Shown: piece after piece, positions 11,521 to 23,400 of the stretch
Position numbering within the stretch: position 1 is the first letter of the stretch
Layout of the letters: every line of letters starts with the position of its first letter
Assembly: GCA_025345505.1 (NCBI GenBank)
Contig: JANVCC010000270.1
Location: forward strand, 2,834,269-2,898,268
Reading direction: 5' to 3'
Source of the DNA: Todiramphus chloris collaris
Lineage: Eukaryota > Chordata > Aves > Coraciiformes > Alcedinidae
DNA: 64,000 bases
The notes under the pieces: model-generated
What the model was told of the DNA's origin: nothing
Seen by the model: only the letters and a program-made list of their open reading frames with translations
Database searches by the model: none
Program-made: the position numbers and the translations under genes

Positions 11521-12675
11521 TATCAAAAAATACATGTCATTCTCCCACTCAATTCCTATTGAAAAATATAAGTTGTGGGAAAAAAAAATATATACTGAGA
11601 AACAAGTCCTCCAGTGTAGCCCACGTTCTATTTTTATAAGTCCAGATCCCAAGAAACTGGTATCTCAGTCATGTTGCACACGACATTTAAACTTGCTTAC
11701 GTAGTTACTTGCAAATATTTCTCTCTCATGCGTATACTTTTGTCCTGACAGAAAAATAGGCTGCCACGTTAAACCAGTGTGCCTTAGACTTGACACTTGC
11801 ATAGGCTGATAAAGTTGTCTTTCCTTTAGAGTCTCTTAAAATCAGCTCCTCCTTGCTGTCTAGTCACTGGAGATGTTCATTAGCAGCCTGACACTTTGCC
11901 TCTCAACTTAGCACATTTATCACCTTCCTTGTCGTTCCGAAAGGTGATATGACATCTTTGCCTCTCACCAGTGTGACAAAATGACAAACGAAGCATCCAG
12001 CTGGCCTTTGTGTATCAGAGGTTTGGGGAGGAGGAAGGAAGAAGAATTGGGGGGGGGGAAAAAGAAAACCAACCCAAAAAAACCAACGGCAACAAAAAAA
12101 GTTCAGCATTCTGTTGCTTAATTATCAGCCAGAGCAGAGAAGCTTAATAGTCCAGCAATGGGTGGAAGGAGCTTCTCAGCATCACAGGAAACAGTATGCA
12201 ATTAGTCAGGGTCAGGATGCCCAAGATCAGATTTGCTTAAGGCTAAAGAGCAAGGGAGCGAGGTTGGGGCAGCGTCTCCTGCGGCAGGACCCCGCTCGCT
12301 TCACTTTCCAATTAAACAGCCAGGCAACCAAGCGTGTCCACTCCTGGCTTACTTGGGTAGAACTTGGTTTGCATTCGAAGACCTGGAGTGCTTGGGAGGA
12401 CATTTAGTAAAGCAGAGGATTAAATGCCAAATACCGTATTAAAAACGGTGGATGCAACAGCCAGTTGTCATTAGAATGAGAAATCCAGAGTCAATCCCCT
12501 AAAAATAAATAAATACCGTCGCTTTTTACTTTCACTGTCTTAAAATGATTATAACTCCTCAGAGGCATATTAATGCAGGCCAGACTTTCCTCTCTGGTGC
12601 AGTATAAGCACAAGTGTGTCTGGCTGTGGTCAGTAACAGGAGCCTGGGGAGCGAGGGGGAGAGCAGAGCAAGCGC
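11521..12675. other. Unique noncoding DNA with low-complexity tracts
   Basis: A run of ten Gs (12049-12058) is followed by A/C-biased sequence to about 12102 (GAAAACCAACCCAAAAAAAC). No gene or mobile element is recognised. Short overlapping frames at 12114-12407 and 12233-12442 show no family signature. Confidence 0.55.
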
Positions 12676-12740
12676 GGGGTGATGCTGCCTTCCGGGGTGA
12701 TGCTGCCTTCTGGGGTGACGCTGCCTTCCGGGGTGACAAC
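12676..12740. repeat. 18-bp minisatellite, about 3.5 copies
   Basis: The unit GGGGTGATGCTGCCTTCC occurs at 12676-12693, 12694-12711 (last base T) and 12712-12729 (one internal change), with a partial fourth unit from 12730. The period is a multiple of three, so frames through it give a six-residue peptide repeat. I see no other sign that it is translated. Confidence 0.95.
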
Positions 12741-13074
12741 CACCCCGTGGGCTGTGTTTCTGTCTTTGTGTTTAAGATCTCTCAATGACCCTTTCCTTCG
12801 TGAGCGTGTCTGAGGATATTTTGAACTCATTTATACTTCTGACATCCCGAGCATCCCATTGATAAAACGTGGCTCACGAGAATGAGCGTTTTCTTTCCTT
12901 TTGTCTAAACCCTCTGCCCATTGCTTTCAGTCGTGGTCTCTGCTTTTTAGGTTATGGAAAATAAGTTGCACACACATATTGCAGATATAACAAAGTGAAA
13001 AGAAAATGACCTGTGTTCATTTTATTCACTACATCCATGTTTTTATGGATCGCATTCTAGCATTTTAGGTGTCT

Positions 13075-13860
13075 CTTTCACAGGGAGAGTGTCCCAGATT
13101 ATTTAGTCTCTCCACATAATGAAGCAGCTTCATAGTTCTGATCCCATCCATTGCTCTGCTCCCTATCATTTCATCTACATCCCTTCTGAGATGTCAGGTA
13201 TCTAGAAGCAGATGCAGAATTGGTCGTGGCACAGATACATACAGTGACATATGGTTTTCCCATATGCATTATTATGAACTCACCACCAAGGTATTCCATC
13301 TGCCATATTTTCCCCCTGTCTCTCAACACCATGATGTCCTTCTGCAGCTGTTTGCAGTCAGTTCGATGACCACAGCTCAGTTTGTCTCAACACCAAGCTT
13401 AGTCACCTCATTGCCAAGCCTGTCTTCCAAATCATTCAAGTCTGGGTTGAACGACAGATGTTCCACAATAGGGTCAGTGGGATCCTGATGTGTCCCACTC
13501 CTGCTTGTCCCACATCATGTGTTCATACTACTGAAATCTAAAGCATTTTCTCTACGGATAAAACAAAATTAAATAAGTCTCTGTAGAATATGTGGACTGC
13601 TCATCATTGTCATAATGGTCTAATTTTCAAGTTGCCAGCCTTTGAACTGTTCTGCTAAATATTTGATATTTCTGCATCCTTGCGTTGTGTCTAAGGTCAT
13701 CCCTTTCCGTGGTCCACATCTTTTGAGTGGTGGTGAATGCTCTCCTCGTAGTATGTTCAATGATTGTTAGCCAACTGGTTCTTCTAGAGCAACTCTTCTC
13801 AGTTCCAAGAGGGTTTGGGTGGTACAATACCGCTCAGTTTATTTTCCTAATCCATTAATA
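13075..13860 (-). mobile_element. Ancient CR1-clade LINE, reverse-transcriptase region, minus strand
   Basis: Read on the minus strand, 13330-13460 corresponds to the RT segment that in intact CR1 elements reads F-N-x-x-x-x-D-L-E-x-x-x-x-x-E-V-x-K-F-A-D-D; here FNPDLNDLEDRLGNEVTKL is still legible, while the catalytic FADD has decayed and stops interrupt the frame. The plus-strand text ('TTGCAGTCAG', 'CACCTCATTGCCAAGCCTGT', 'TCATTCAAGTCTGGGTTGAA') matches old amniote CR1 copies. Good similarity covers about 13075-13500; 13735-13860 may be the same element continuing. It is far more diverged than the other CR1s here. Confidence 0.8.
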
Positions 13861-16800
13861 TCAGACAATATTCCTGGTGGCTGGTTTCTTCTGTGCCAAG
13901 CCCCAGTGAGCATCTACCATATGTCCGTTGTCTGCTATTTTATTCTCACTGAAAAATTCAGAATCAGAAGTCTTTGGGCTTCAGACTAAGGCAAGAAAAA
14001 TTCCACCTACATGTGGCACCATGCAGAACTCAGTGAAGACTAGTTGTTTTGAGGCAGAAGGCAATAGAGGTGTTGGGAAGGAACTCCTCTAAAGACCTTC
14101 TAGTTTGATATTAGAGGAAATAAAAACATTCTGGAGTATCCTATGGCTCCAGAAGGAAAAACAGTACGTCATCTGGGTATTTCATGGAGACCACTTTGTG
14201 GCATGGATGGTGGAGTACCTGCACTTCCATCAGATCACAGAATAGGTGGGAATGGAAACCTGCATTTCTTGAGCACAAGCAGAGGAGACAATATCTTTTT
14301 AGGCTGTAGCTGCTACTGCATCTCAGCCTTAGGGCTGGTTTGTGCTTCTGTTCACGCCTGATACTTTGCACTGGTCTTTAGTCTGTATTTGGTTTTCTGG
14401 TAATATTTTCCTCTGTACCAGAGCAGTGATTATCTTCCTAACGGGGAGCATCATAATTCAAAGCACACTTATACATGTTGTAAAAGACCACAGTCTCAAA
14501 GTATAATCCAGAAGATGGTTACATGATAGATTATTGCTGACAGGATTTAGGGAAATGTCACGTATCAGACGTACAGGGCAACAGTATGTAATGGGACTGC
14601 TGCCTCTGGCAGCTTGACTCCAGCAGATCACTAATCACGTGTATTTCTGAGGTTTGCACAAATTATTTTACAGCTGTCAAGGGCTACTACAGACCAGAAT
14701 GAAAGGTACAGTTCATTGTATTCCCTATTTGAGGGAACTTTTTGTACCAGCAAACCTAAAAATTGCTGTGTTGTCCCTTTTATTCTTCAGAAATTACCAG
14801 GCAGATAGAACAGAACTGTTTCTGATGTGAGGCTTGCCCAAATTTAGGTGCCACTGTATCCTTGTCCCCCTTTTTTTTTTCCCCTTCCTATTAACACACA
14901 GTTTTGTGACCACCTTTTCGTAACCATATATTTGTTTTTATTCTTCTTGCCCTCACATCCTATTGGTAGAAAATGTTTCTTGGGATCCTCTGGAGTTTTC
15001 GTGCCTTTCTTCCAAGGTATCACTAGGAAAAACAAACATGAGAAGTGCTTCTCTACTTAAAACTGGTGCTTCATGCTGCTGTTTCTTCTCATTTTCTTTG
15101 TTTGGTCTCTTGATGTCAAACACATTCCACAAACCAGATGGAAGGGAGAGGACGAAAGAGGAGAAATCCCATCCTACATGGAAGTTCTGTACATTAGGCA
15201 CACCTTCTAAAGACAACGGTGCAACTCAACAGCTCCTTGATCTGCCAAATGCACTAATGCTTCCAAAACCTCACCAGGAGAGTGTTAATTCATCTTGCCA
15301 CTTTTTTTTTTTTTTTTAATGCAGTCAAGCTCAAGGGTTGCAGAATTGTTTGTATGCTCTTAGGGCTTGGCCTGTGAGCAACCTCTTTGCCCAAACTTGC
15401 TACTGAGCTGAACAGCTTAACTAAGCTCTCAAAGAAAGATATAAGCTCTCGCAGGAGCCCGTAGCATGATTATTTATTGGAAAACTTTTAGCCTGGATTC
15501 CTTCCATTTTGAGGCTTTCCAATGTGCTGTAGATGGGTTTGGTCCCGTCCTTGTGGAAAACAGAGGCCAAGCTTTTCTGATGTGCTTGGTGCCACGTGTT
15601 GCTTGCATCAGTGAAAGCCATTTGCTGAGGCTCAGAACACAGGACCCACCAGCTCAAGCTACTGGTCGACCATGGTCATGATCACATTTCTGGCAGTAAC
15701 TGGGAGCAGATGCTTCAGAAAGAGAACATCACGTATCTGGCCAAACGGGAAGTAGCACCCAATAGGAAGGAAAATTATTTTCTGACATTTGTTTTGATCA
15801 ATGTGTGCCTCGAAACAAGCAATGCAATCATCTTGTGTTGCAGAATAGTTACGAGTTTTGCAGAGGAGCTCGATATATTTTCCTGGAAGATAAAATCAGT
15901 CAGTTAATCGGAAACATTTCAGAAGTGGAGTAGGAGATATGGGGAGTTCTTTAGAATTCATTTCAATGACTGATGAGAATTCAGTGGGTAAAAGATGTTT
16001 TGAAATTTAAAAATAATATTGTTTTTTTTTTATTTTATTTTTGGTATCGGGAAAAAATTCAAAACTATTTTCATATTGCCACTGTAGTTTGTGTGATCAG
16101 GGGTTGAGCTTCATCATATGTTGCCACGTGATGTTTCACGAACGTAGCCTTAAGTACCAGGCAAGCATGTGATTGCTTCTCCTGACCTGCATGTCATAGT
16201 TCATGAATGGCTGCTCTGTTTGCCGTGGGTCTTCAGAGCAGGCTTGGATGCATTACTGAACTGACTGGCTGCTTGTGCCCTTTTCTTTGGGCTCGCTGTA
16301 CTTCTCGTGCTCTCTCTCCCCCCAGCCCGCACCTCTTCCTCAGATCTTTGTTTAGGAGGGAATGAATACGAAGCTGCTCTTTGTTTCATTAACCAAACTG
16401 TCTGGATTTCTTGACTGGCTTCTTGTTACATGGCAGTTTTGATTAGACCGTACGTGTTTGGGGATCGCAGATACACTAGGTCCTCTGTGGGGCAGATGGG
16501 CAGTGCTTTTGGCTGCAGTTTAATTGGTGGGTCCAAGGAATTGGGACTGGCATTCTGCTTTATTGAACTGACAGTGAAAATACGTGACCCTTGTTCTAGT
16601 CACAGAATAGCTTTCACGTGCTCAAAAGTACAGGCTTCAATATCTTCATCACTCACGTACCTCAGCCTCAGTAGAGCAGGACCTCTTGGAAGGGTACAGG
16701 ACATGATTAATCCTTCATGTTCAGTCTTCTTCTGCTGAACCTGTTTCCTTGCTATTTTTCTCGGCGTGTTCCAGGCTGTCTACCTGCTAGTTTGTCCACC

Positions 16801-18360
16801 TTGTCCTCTAAAACTTTCTTCAGCTTTTCGTTGTGCATAAAGTCATGATCTCAGTGACCAGATTTTTAGGGACAGAAAGATAATAGAGAATGTGAAGGCA
16901 TTTTTAGATGGAAGATGGTCTTGATGTTCCCTCCACTGGCAAAATTAAGTGCTCTTCTACTCACAGTTTTATGCATAAATAAAAGTTTCTGTAGAAGAGT
17001 AAAATATTTCATTTGATCAGTATCTCCAAAAATACTGGACTTAGGTTGTTCTAAAGAGAAATTATATATAAACCATACAAACCTGACATTCTTCATGTTC
17101 TTAAGCTTTACAGCTACAATAACAATTCTATCCATGTGTAACGCAACAGCAAGATACCTCCTTTGAATCAAAGGCAGTAGGCCAGTCCAACTGGAGGAAC
17201 AGAGCTGGCTCTGGTGGGGAAGAGGAGGCTCCAGCAGATCTTTAGGGAGCTTTGCACTGCGTAGGGATCCACATCTACACAACAACTGGTTGGCACCTGC
17301 TGTGCCAACGTCCCTCCGAGTCCCCCCACCTGGGAGCACAGGGAAGATGCTCATCCCTGGGAGGAAAGGAACTAAACCATAGAAGTTATTTTGTAATTGA
17401 AGCTGTTCGTAGGCAGAATTGAGAAGCTGCTTATAGATAGTACAGCCCAATTTGGGCCTTTTTTTTTTTTTTTCTTAAACAAATTATACATCTGAATTTG
17501 TTGTGGGTACTCTGCCAGCTCTGTGCAGAGGGGATGCTGTATCAACACAAAGAACCCCACATACCGTTACGATAAGACTCAGCAGGCAGAAACATGTTTT
17601 AGTGAGCCAAATGCACCCACGCAGACAAGATGCCTCCCTTCTTTATAAAATAATAACAAAAAAACCCAAACCTACTTGAAAAAAAAAAAAAAAAAAGACA
17701 TATATTAACAAAAAAATTTGGGTGGGGTTTTTTTATTCGGTTTTTTTTTTCCTCTGTTGCTTCAAAAACATAAAAATGAGGGAACTCTTCCAGGATACTG
17801 GAGGTTTGAAGTGAACCACTCTCTTCTCTCACCCTTTTCAGACTGGCCTGACTGGGAAGCTGTCTGTACTTCCTCATTGAGGGAAGATGGCATTGCCGTT
17901 GTCTGTGCCACTGTAGTATTGTAAGCATTATACCGTGAACAAACAATGAGAGAGCCAGGCTTACTCATGCTGAACTCCTGGATCCTCTGATGTCAGTGAC
18001 AAAACTTCCAGCAGCCCTGAATGCCTCGGGAGTTACTCTGAGTTCCTACTTGAACAGAACTGTCATTGAGGCTTGAGACTTGCCAGAGGATAGACTTAGT
18101 GAGATTCAGAGGTGCTTCCTGGGCTAGGAAGGTTGCTACCCCAAGAGTGTAGTTTTCTGCAGCTCTCCTGTGCCTGTTTTGCACATATGGATGAAATATA
18201 GCTCTTAGGATACACGTGTCTGTGTATTTCTTCCTTACCTATGAACCCTGTGGGTCAAGCATTAAGTGCCATACAAACTAGAGCTATAAATAGAGCGGGA
18301 AGTGTCCTTATGAGAAACGTCCTTTTCCCTCCTTTATTCCCAGCCGAGGGATTCTAGGGC
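13861..18360. other. Unique noncoding DNA, no gene seen
   Basis: Homopolymer T runs occur at 15302-15317 and 17459-17473, and an A run at about 17679-17696. The longest open frame of the window, 194 codons on the minus strand at 16866-17450, lies here. Its translation has no signal peptide, domain repeat or family motif I recognise, and no clear splice sites bound it. A 10-bp palindrome GACCATGGTC sits at about 15668-15677. No CR1 or LTR is seen. Confidence 0.55.
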
Positions 18361-18363
18361 TTG

Positions 18364-18412
18364 TGGTTTGGTTTGGTTTGGTTTGGTTTTTTGGGTTTTT
18401 TTGGTTTGTTGT
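18364..18412. repeat. (TTTGG)n low-complexity tract
   Basis: About five TGGTT units are followed by TTTTTTGGGTTTTTTTGG. The same style recurs on both strands elsewhere in the window, for example at 20663-20718 and 57644-57680, and as CCAAA/ACCC on the plus strand at 10203, 12058 and 38467. Confidence 0.9.
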
Positions 18413-20059
18413 TTAATTTTTTTGTTCCCTGACTAGCTGATAGTTTTCTTGATTGGAGTGGAAGGGAAGAAGCAGCCTTGTTCTGTGCTGTTTTCCACTC
18501 GGTGTGCTGACCCTGACTGCACTGGAATGGGATGCACAGTTCAGCACCCAGCCTCCCTTTACAGGGAGATTCTCCATGGATCGACCCCAGCATGACGAGA
18601 TGTTTGTAGGACAGAGGGCTCAGATCTTCTGCACACGTCTGTTTTCCTGTGATATCCCCCCAGCCCTCAGCTTGCTCTGTTCATAAAAGCAGGGGTTATG
18701 AATTTGCTCGGTCTGCTTTTCCAACGTACCGGTTTTACTTTCTGATTCACAGAGGAAATACCTTGTGACAGTGCAACATGTACTCAAGGTTATTCTTACC
18801 GGTAGTAAAAAGCAGATTATCTCTGAAAACATATGGAGTCCTGCACATATGCACATCTCCTGCTGAACTGGAGAAGGCAACTGGAAACTAATGCAAGCAG
18901 TGCTTCAGGAAGAGAGTACCTACAAGTTTTTTCCTAAACGATGCACAGAAAGAAAGAACATTGTTAAGCCAAAGCAGAGAAGAAGTTGGAAGGGAAGGCA
19001 GGACAAAAAAAATATCTTTCCCCAGGTGCTGAGGTGGGGGAAGATGCCTTGTGTGGAATGGCATTGCACAGCCCCCCCCACCATGGCTCTTCATAGTAAT
19101 TTCTCTGGGATGTTTATCATTTGGGGGGGTCCTTTTTGGTTTATAGATAGAATATGAGATGATAACTGATCTTGAGGCAGTGGAGAAGGGCTGTCGGTTC
19201 CACTGAAAATTTAGTTGTTTTGAGAATCATAAGAGAGAAGATAAAAATAATTATTCTAAGAGTCTGGGAGACCCCACACAAAAAGAAACAGGAATCTGGT
19301 GAGTGATCCCTTTCCTTCTGGCAAAGGTCTTAAAGATCCCTTTTGAGAAGCACTCTGTAGAAGGAACGTGATCATCCTGCAGTTGGAATGGTACCAAATG
19401 GACATAAAGAACCACGTGTGCTGTTCCAGGGAGGTACTGTGTCAAGAGAGACTCTGGGAGTCTCTCCTGATGCTTTTAACACTTGGAAATTGCAGATGAG
19501 TGTGAAGCCAGCAATATTCTTGTTTCCTTTGCTCTCCTTGCTGCTTTAGGTGAGAACAAGCAAGTGTGGGTGTACCCAGAGTTATTTGCAAGGCAGAGCC
19601 AGAGTTTATCTAGTGTCTGGGGGACAGGTCACTTCCATCACTGCCACAGAGGGCAGTTAGGGTGCCACCGCCTGGTATCCCTACAGATTTTTTAGGTTTT
19701 TAGGTGACTCTCTCTGGACTACTTGTGGCCTGAGACAAATCCATAGAAGCAGATTGCCATGTTCTTTTCACGAGGCTCTGCAGCAGGAGAGGTCCTGTTG
19801 TGTCTGAACACCCTCAGCAAGAGCACGTGAAGCTCCAGGGAAGTCACGGCGAGTGCCGGGGCTGCAGCTTCCCTGTCTCTGGAGGTTTCGTGATGGAACT
19901 TGAGGGAACCCTTGCTAAACTCTCAAGAGAGTGGCCCCAGGGCAAACTGCCCCACTGAGCCTTTATTTGAAGTAGGGCCAGTGCTACTTTTCTATCCACT
20001 GGGACATGCATCCATTAAAGTGTGGTTGGTGCTCCGCTTCCGAGACATGGGGAACAAGA
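18413..20059. other. Unique noncoding DNA, no gene seen
   Basis: Mixed sequence with C and G homopolymer patches near 19072 and 19124. Several sub-100-codon frames occur on both strands without recognisable products. No transposon ends are recognised. Confidence 0.55.
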
Positions 20060-20460
20060 GAGAAGTTAATAAATAAACACAATTAAAAACCAAATCAGGT
20101 CTCTCATGAACGCATTGTCTTCTCTCTTTGCTCAAATTCTTTACATTCCAAAATCATATTGGAAAATGGGAGGCAAATGCGCAATAAATGCTGTGAGCTG
20201 CTTTCTGGGCCATGCTGTTTCCATTTCTATGGCCGTTTGAAAAGTGCATGAATGCAAAGCACTTTTAAACACTCTAAAAATCAATACAGAAGAAACAATA
20301 GAAGCACATTTATTCTTGTTTTATTCAATGTCAGTATTGCTGAGTTTTGCCTGACCAGATGTTGCGGAGTTTCGAATCCGTTCAACCATAGCTGTTAACA
20401 AAAGCAGCCTCCTTTCACCACGACTGAATAAATATACACATTTAGTGCAGGAGATGTCTT
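20060..20460. promoter_or_regulatory. Candidate conserved noncoding element
   Basis: About 400 bases of complex, repeat-free sequence with ATATTGGAAAATGGGAGGC, AAATGCGCAATAAATGC, GAATGCAAAGCAC and TTTATTCTTGTTTTATTC. It has many A/T-core transcription-factor-like words and no open frames of note. It ends just before a 16-base T run (20474-20489). The call comes from sequence style only. Confidence 0.3.
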
Positions 20461-23400
20461 TGGGGTGGCTTTCTTTTTTTTTTTTTTTTATAAATGAAAT
20501 AAAGACATGATTTATTCATTAGTAGGGCTAATGCTCACTGTGATCTTGGAGAGTTAAGGATCACAAGGCTTTGCCCCCCTTGCTGCTTGCACAGGACTTG
20601 CAGTTATTTCCAATTCCGAACACTCAGTTTTAACTCAGTGATGCTGCTTCTGCCAGTTCAGGGTGGTTTGGTTTTTGGTTGGTTGAGGTTTGTTTGGGGG
20701 GGCTGGTTTCTTGGTTTTCTTTTAAAGAACACATGTTCAAGAAAAGTAACAATTTTTCAGATAGAGGCTGGAAAAGCTTAAGCCTTTCCTCTCTGTGTGG
20801 TAGTTTCCCTTCTCTTTCTTTTCCCGGACAGAACTGACAAGCAGGCATTGTCCCTCCAGTGAGCTCTGCAGTATTACTTTGACCCGAACCCATCAATCTG
20901 CCTCAATTGGATAATGATCTGTAATCACTTTCTTTCAGGGGAGTCTATAAATTTGCCAAGGCCCCATTCTTCTCTGAAGGCCTCCTTATGTTCACTCCCA
21001 TTTGTGCAAATGGTCTCTCTTTTGCAGCACTAAATAGCCATGCACATGGCCCTTTCTGTTCAGAGGCACCAGGCTGTTCTCTGTTGATTTTCCATGGCTC
21101 TGCTCTCTAAAAGGAGGCAAAGCTCTACATGCCAGGGCTCGGCAGGGTGCAGGACCAAGCCACAACCACTTCAAGAGCAGCCGCTTTTCTCATTAAGGCT
21201 GACCCATCATTAGACTGCTTTGTGCTGGCCCTTGTAATCGATGGGAGGACTGTGTAGTGTGAAAAAGCTAATAAAGATGAGCGTGAGGTGGCAGAGAAGG
21301 GGGCAGGGGAAGCAGAGACACTAACCCCTGGCTGATGGAGAAGCCCTCCTTCCACAAAGCTTAGCCACATGAGTGAGGGGCAAAGCTCAGGGAGCTGGCA
21401 GGGTGCAGACCCCTCTCAGGCATTTCTTTGATTACCGTGCACTGCATTTCTGAGTGTCCTTGTGCTGTCTTCTTTATTTGACCTAAGAAATAGAGCAAGC
21501 ATGAAAGAAAGCTCATATCCTCCTCCTTCAACCGACTTCCGTCTTCCGATTAGAGGAGATCAAAGGCTGAAGAGCTTCTAACTGAATTTGGGTACAGCAC
21601 AAGAGAAAGTCCACATGTGTCCGTGGAGCACTGGAGGGTTTGGTGGTTTTTTTCATATCCTTGTGAGAGTTTCTAGGGGGCTGAGAATATCACGGAAAAG
21701 ATCAGAGAAGGTGGAAGACATTAAAGTCGCCGATGTGTCTGGGGCAGCACCAAGTGTCTGCTGGCTCTTGCGTCATGTTGGACACGCTCCGCACGCACTC
21801 TAGGGAACAGAGAGAGCAAACAGGAACACGAGCAAAGCTGTAACAAATGTGCAGCATTGAGGAAGCTCTGGCCATGGGAGGGGACAAAGATGATGTTCTT
21901 TCTGCACCACAGAGACAGCCACGCAGCTCTAGAAGTGCTGAGCGTATGGAAATCTCAGCGGGAATCTGCGGAGATGCCAGTGTGCCGTAGTGAAATGAAA
22001 GGATCCTCTTGCTCGGGGGAGGAGGAACGGTGCCTGTAGCATTGTGTACGCTGGTGAGAAAACATATGTAGAGTGAGGTTGTGAAGGGATAGTGTCAGAT
22101 GGCGTACAAATGTGGGAGAGCTCAGCGAGGGAGGGTCCCTCCCTTCCAAACAGGTGGCCTGCAGAGCCTGGACCAGTCTGCAGAGCAATGCTGTCCATGC
22201 CTTCACTCTGGGTTGCTTTCTGTGCCTCTGTGGACAGGAAACGCAGTCAACATCTCCTCTGCTTTCTTCTGTCTCCCTCCTTCCACCCCTTTCCCAGGGG
22301 CAAAGAAGCAGGGAGTGCAAAGGATGCTACTTGTCCCCGTAGCCCAAGCGAGTGTTTGTGGCTGGCTTTGGTGTGGGAAGCTCAACCGGGAGATGACCAC
22401 TTCACCCTCCCTCATACCTGTTGCTCACATGAGTCTTTGGTGAACTGTTCATAAACTTTTAATATTGCTTTTAACTTGTCTCTTCTCAGATACATGCAAA
22501 ATTACATGGAAAAGATCTTAAGCTTGTAAAGGAACGTTTGCACGTCAGTAAAGTCCCATCCATTGTCTTACATTACCAGTGTTGTCCACAATAGTTCCGT
22601 CTCCTCTTCCTTGTGACTAAAGTCTCAAACAGAGGGAAGCTGTTGATGCTGCTCAGTGCCTAATCAGCATCTTGCTGATACTAATGGATTCCACACCTAT
22701 TTTTTGTTTATAGGCATAATTCTTTTTTTAGTGAGTTGAAGCCTCTCTTTTCCACTAAACACCTTCATCCCACCCATCAGGCACCATTTGGTCCTTTACT
22801 CCAGCTGGGTTTTACAAATATATTCTCTGTGCCAATGCCAGAATTTTAGAACTGCTGTGAATAGACTGTGCCCAAGTGTGGAAATATCATCCGAATTGAG
22901 AAATGTATGGGAATTGTGGGGTTTGTTTGCTGAGGCTTCTTTTTGTTGTCGTTGTCCCCTTTCATTCTTTGAAAGAAGCAAATTCTGAGAAAATTGCATA
23001 ACAGAGGTACCCACTTCAAAACAAAAGCTGCTTGGTGCAGTGTCTTCTGCTAGCATTCTGCATCAGCTGTGCCATTCGATGTGTTTCACACGGGATTTTG
23101 TGTTGCTGTCAAAGAGAAGCTGCACAGATTGACTTGATTTGAAACAGGGATGCCTGGCAAGTCGTTATGGGCAATCTGGACGAGTATGTGTTGGCGTCTG
23201 CCTTAATTTCATTCTCCTTGAGATTCCAAATAATAACCATCTCAAAGGTAATTTGTTTCCACCGCGTTCAAAATTCCATTGGAAAGTTGCTCTTTATTGT
23301 AACTTGTTAAATGTTTAATTGATACCGTGTAATAAAAAGAATCAAAAACCCCTCTGGTCCCTCTCAGGAGCTTGAGTTAGCTCCGGTGGAGCCAGCTCCA

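Noticed and set aside
15668-15677. GACCATGGTC palindrome, shared with the 60.9 kb motif
   Set aside because: Matches of this length between two places in 64 kb are expected by chance, and the flanking half sites seen at 60895 are absent here.
16866-17450. 194-codon minus-strand open frame, the longest in the window
   Set aside because: No recognisable family, signal peptide or domain; no convincing splice boundaries; a single frame of this length is expected by chance in 128 kb of two-strand sequence.
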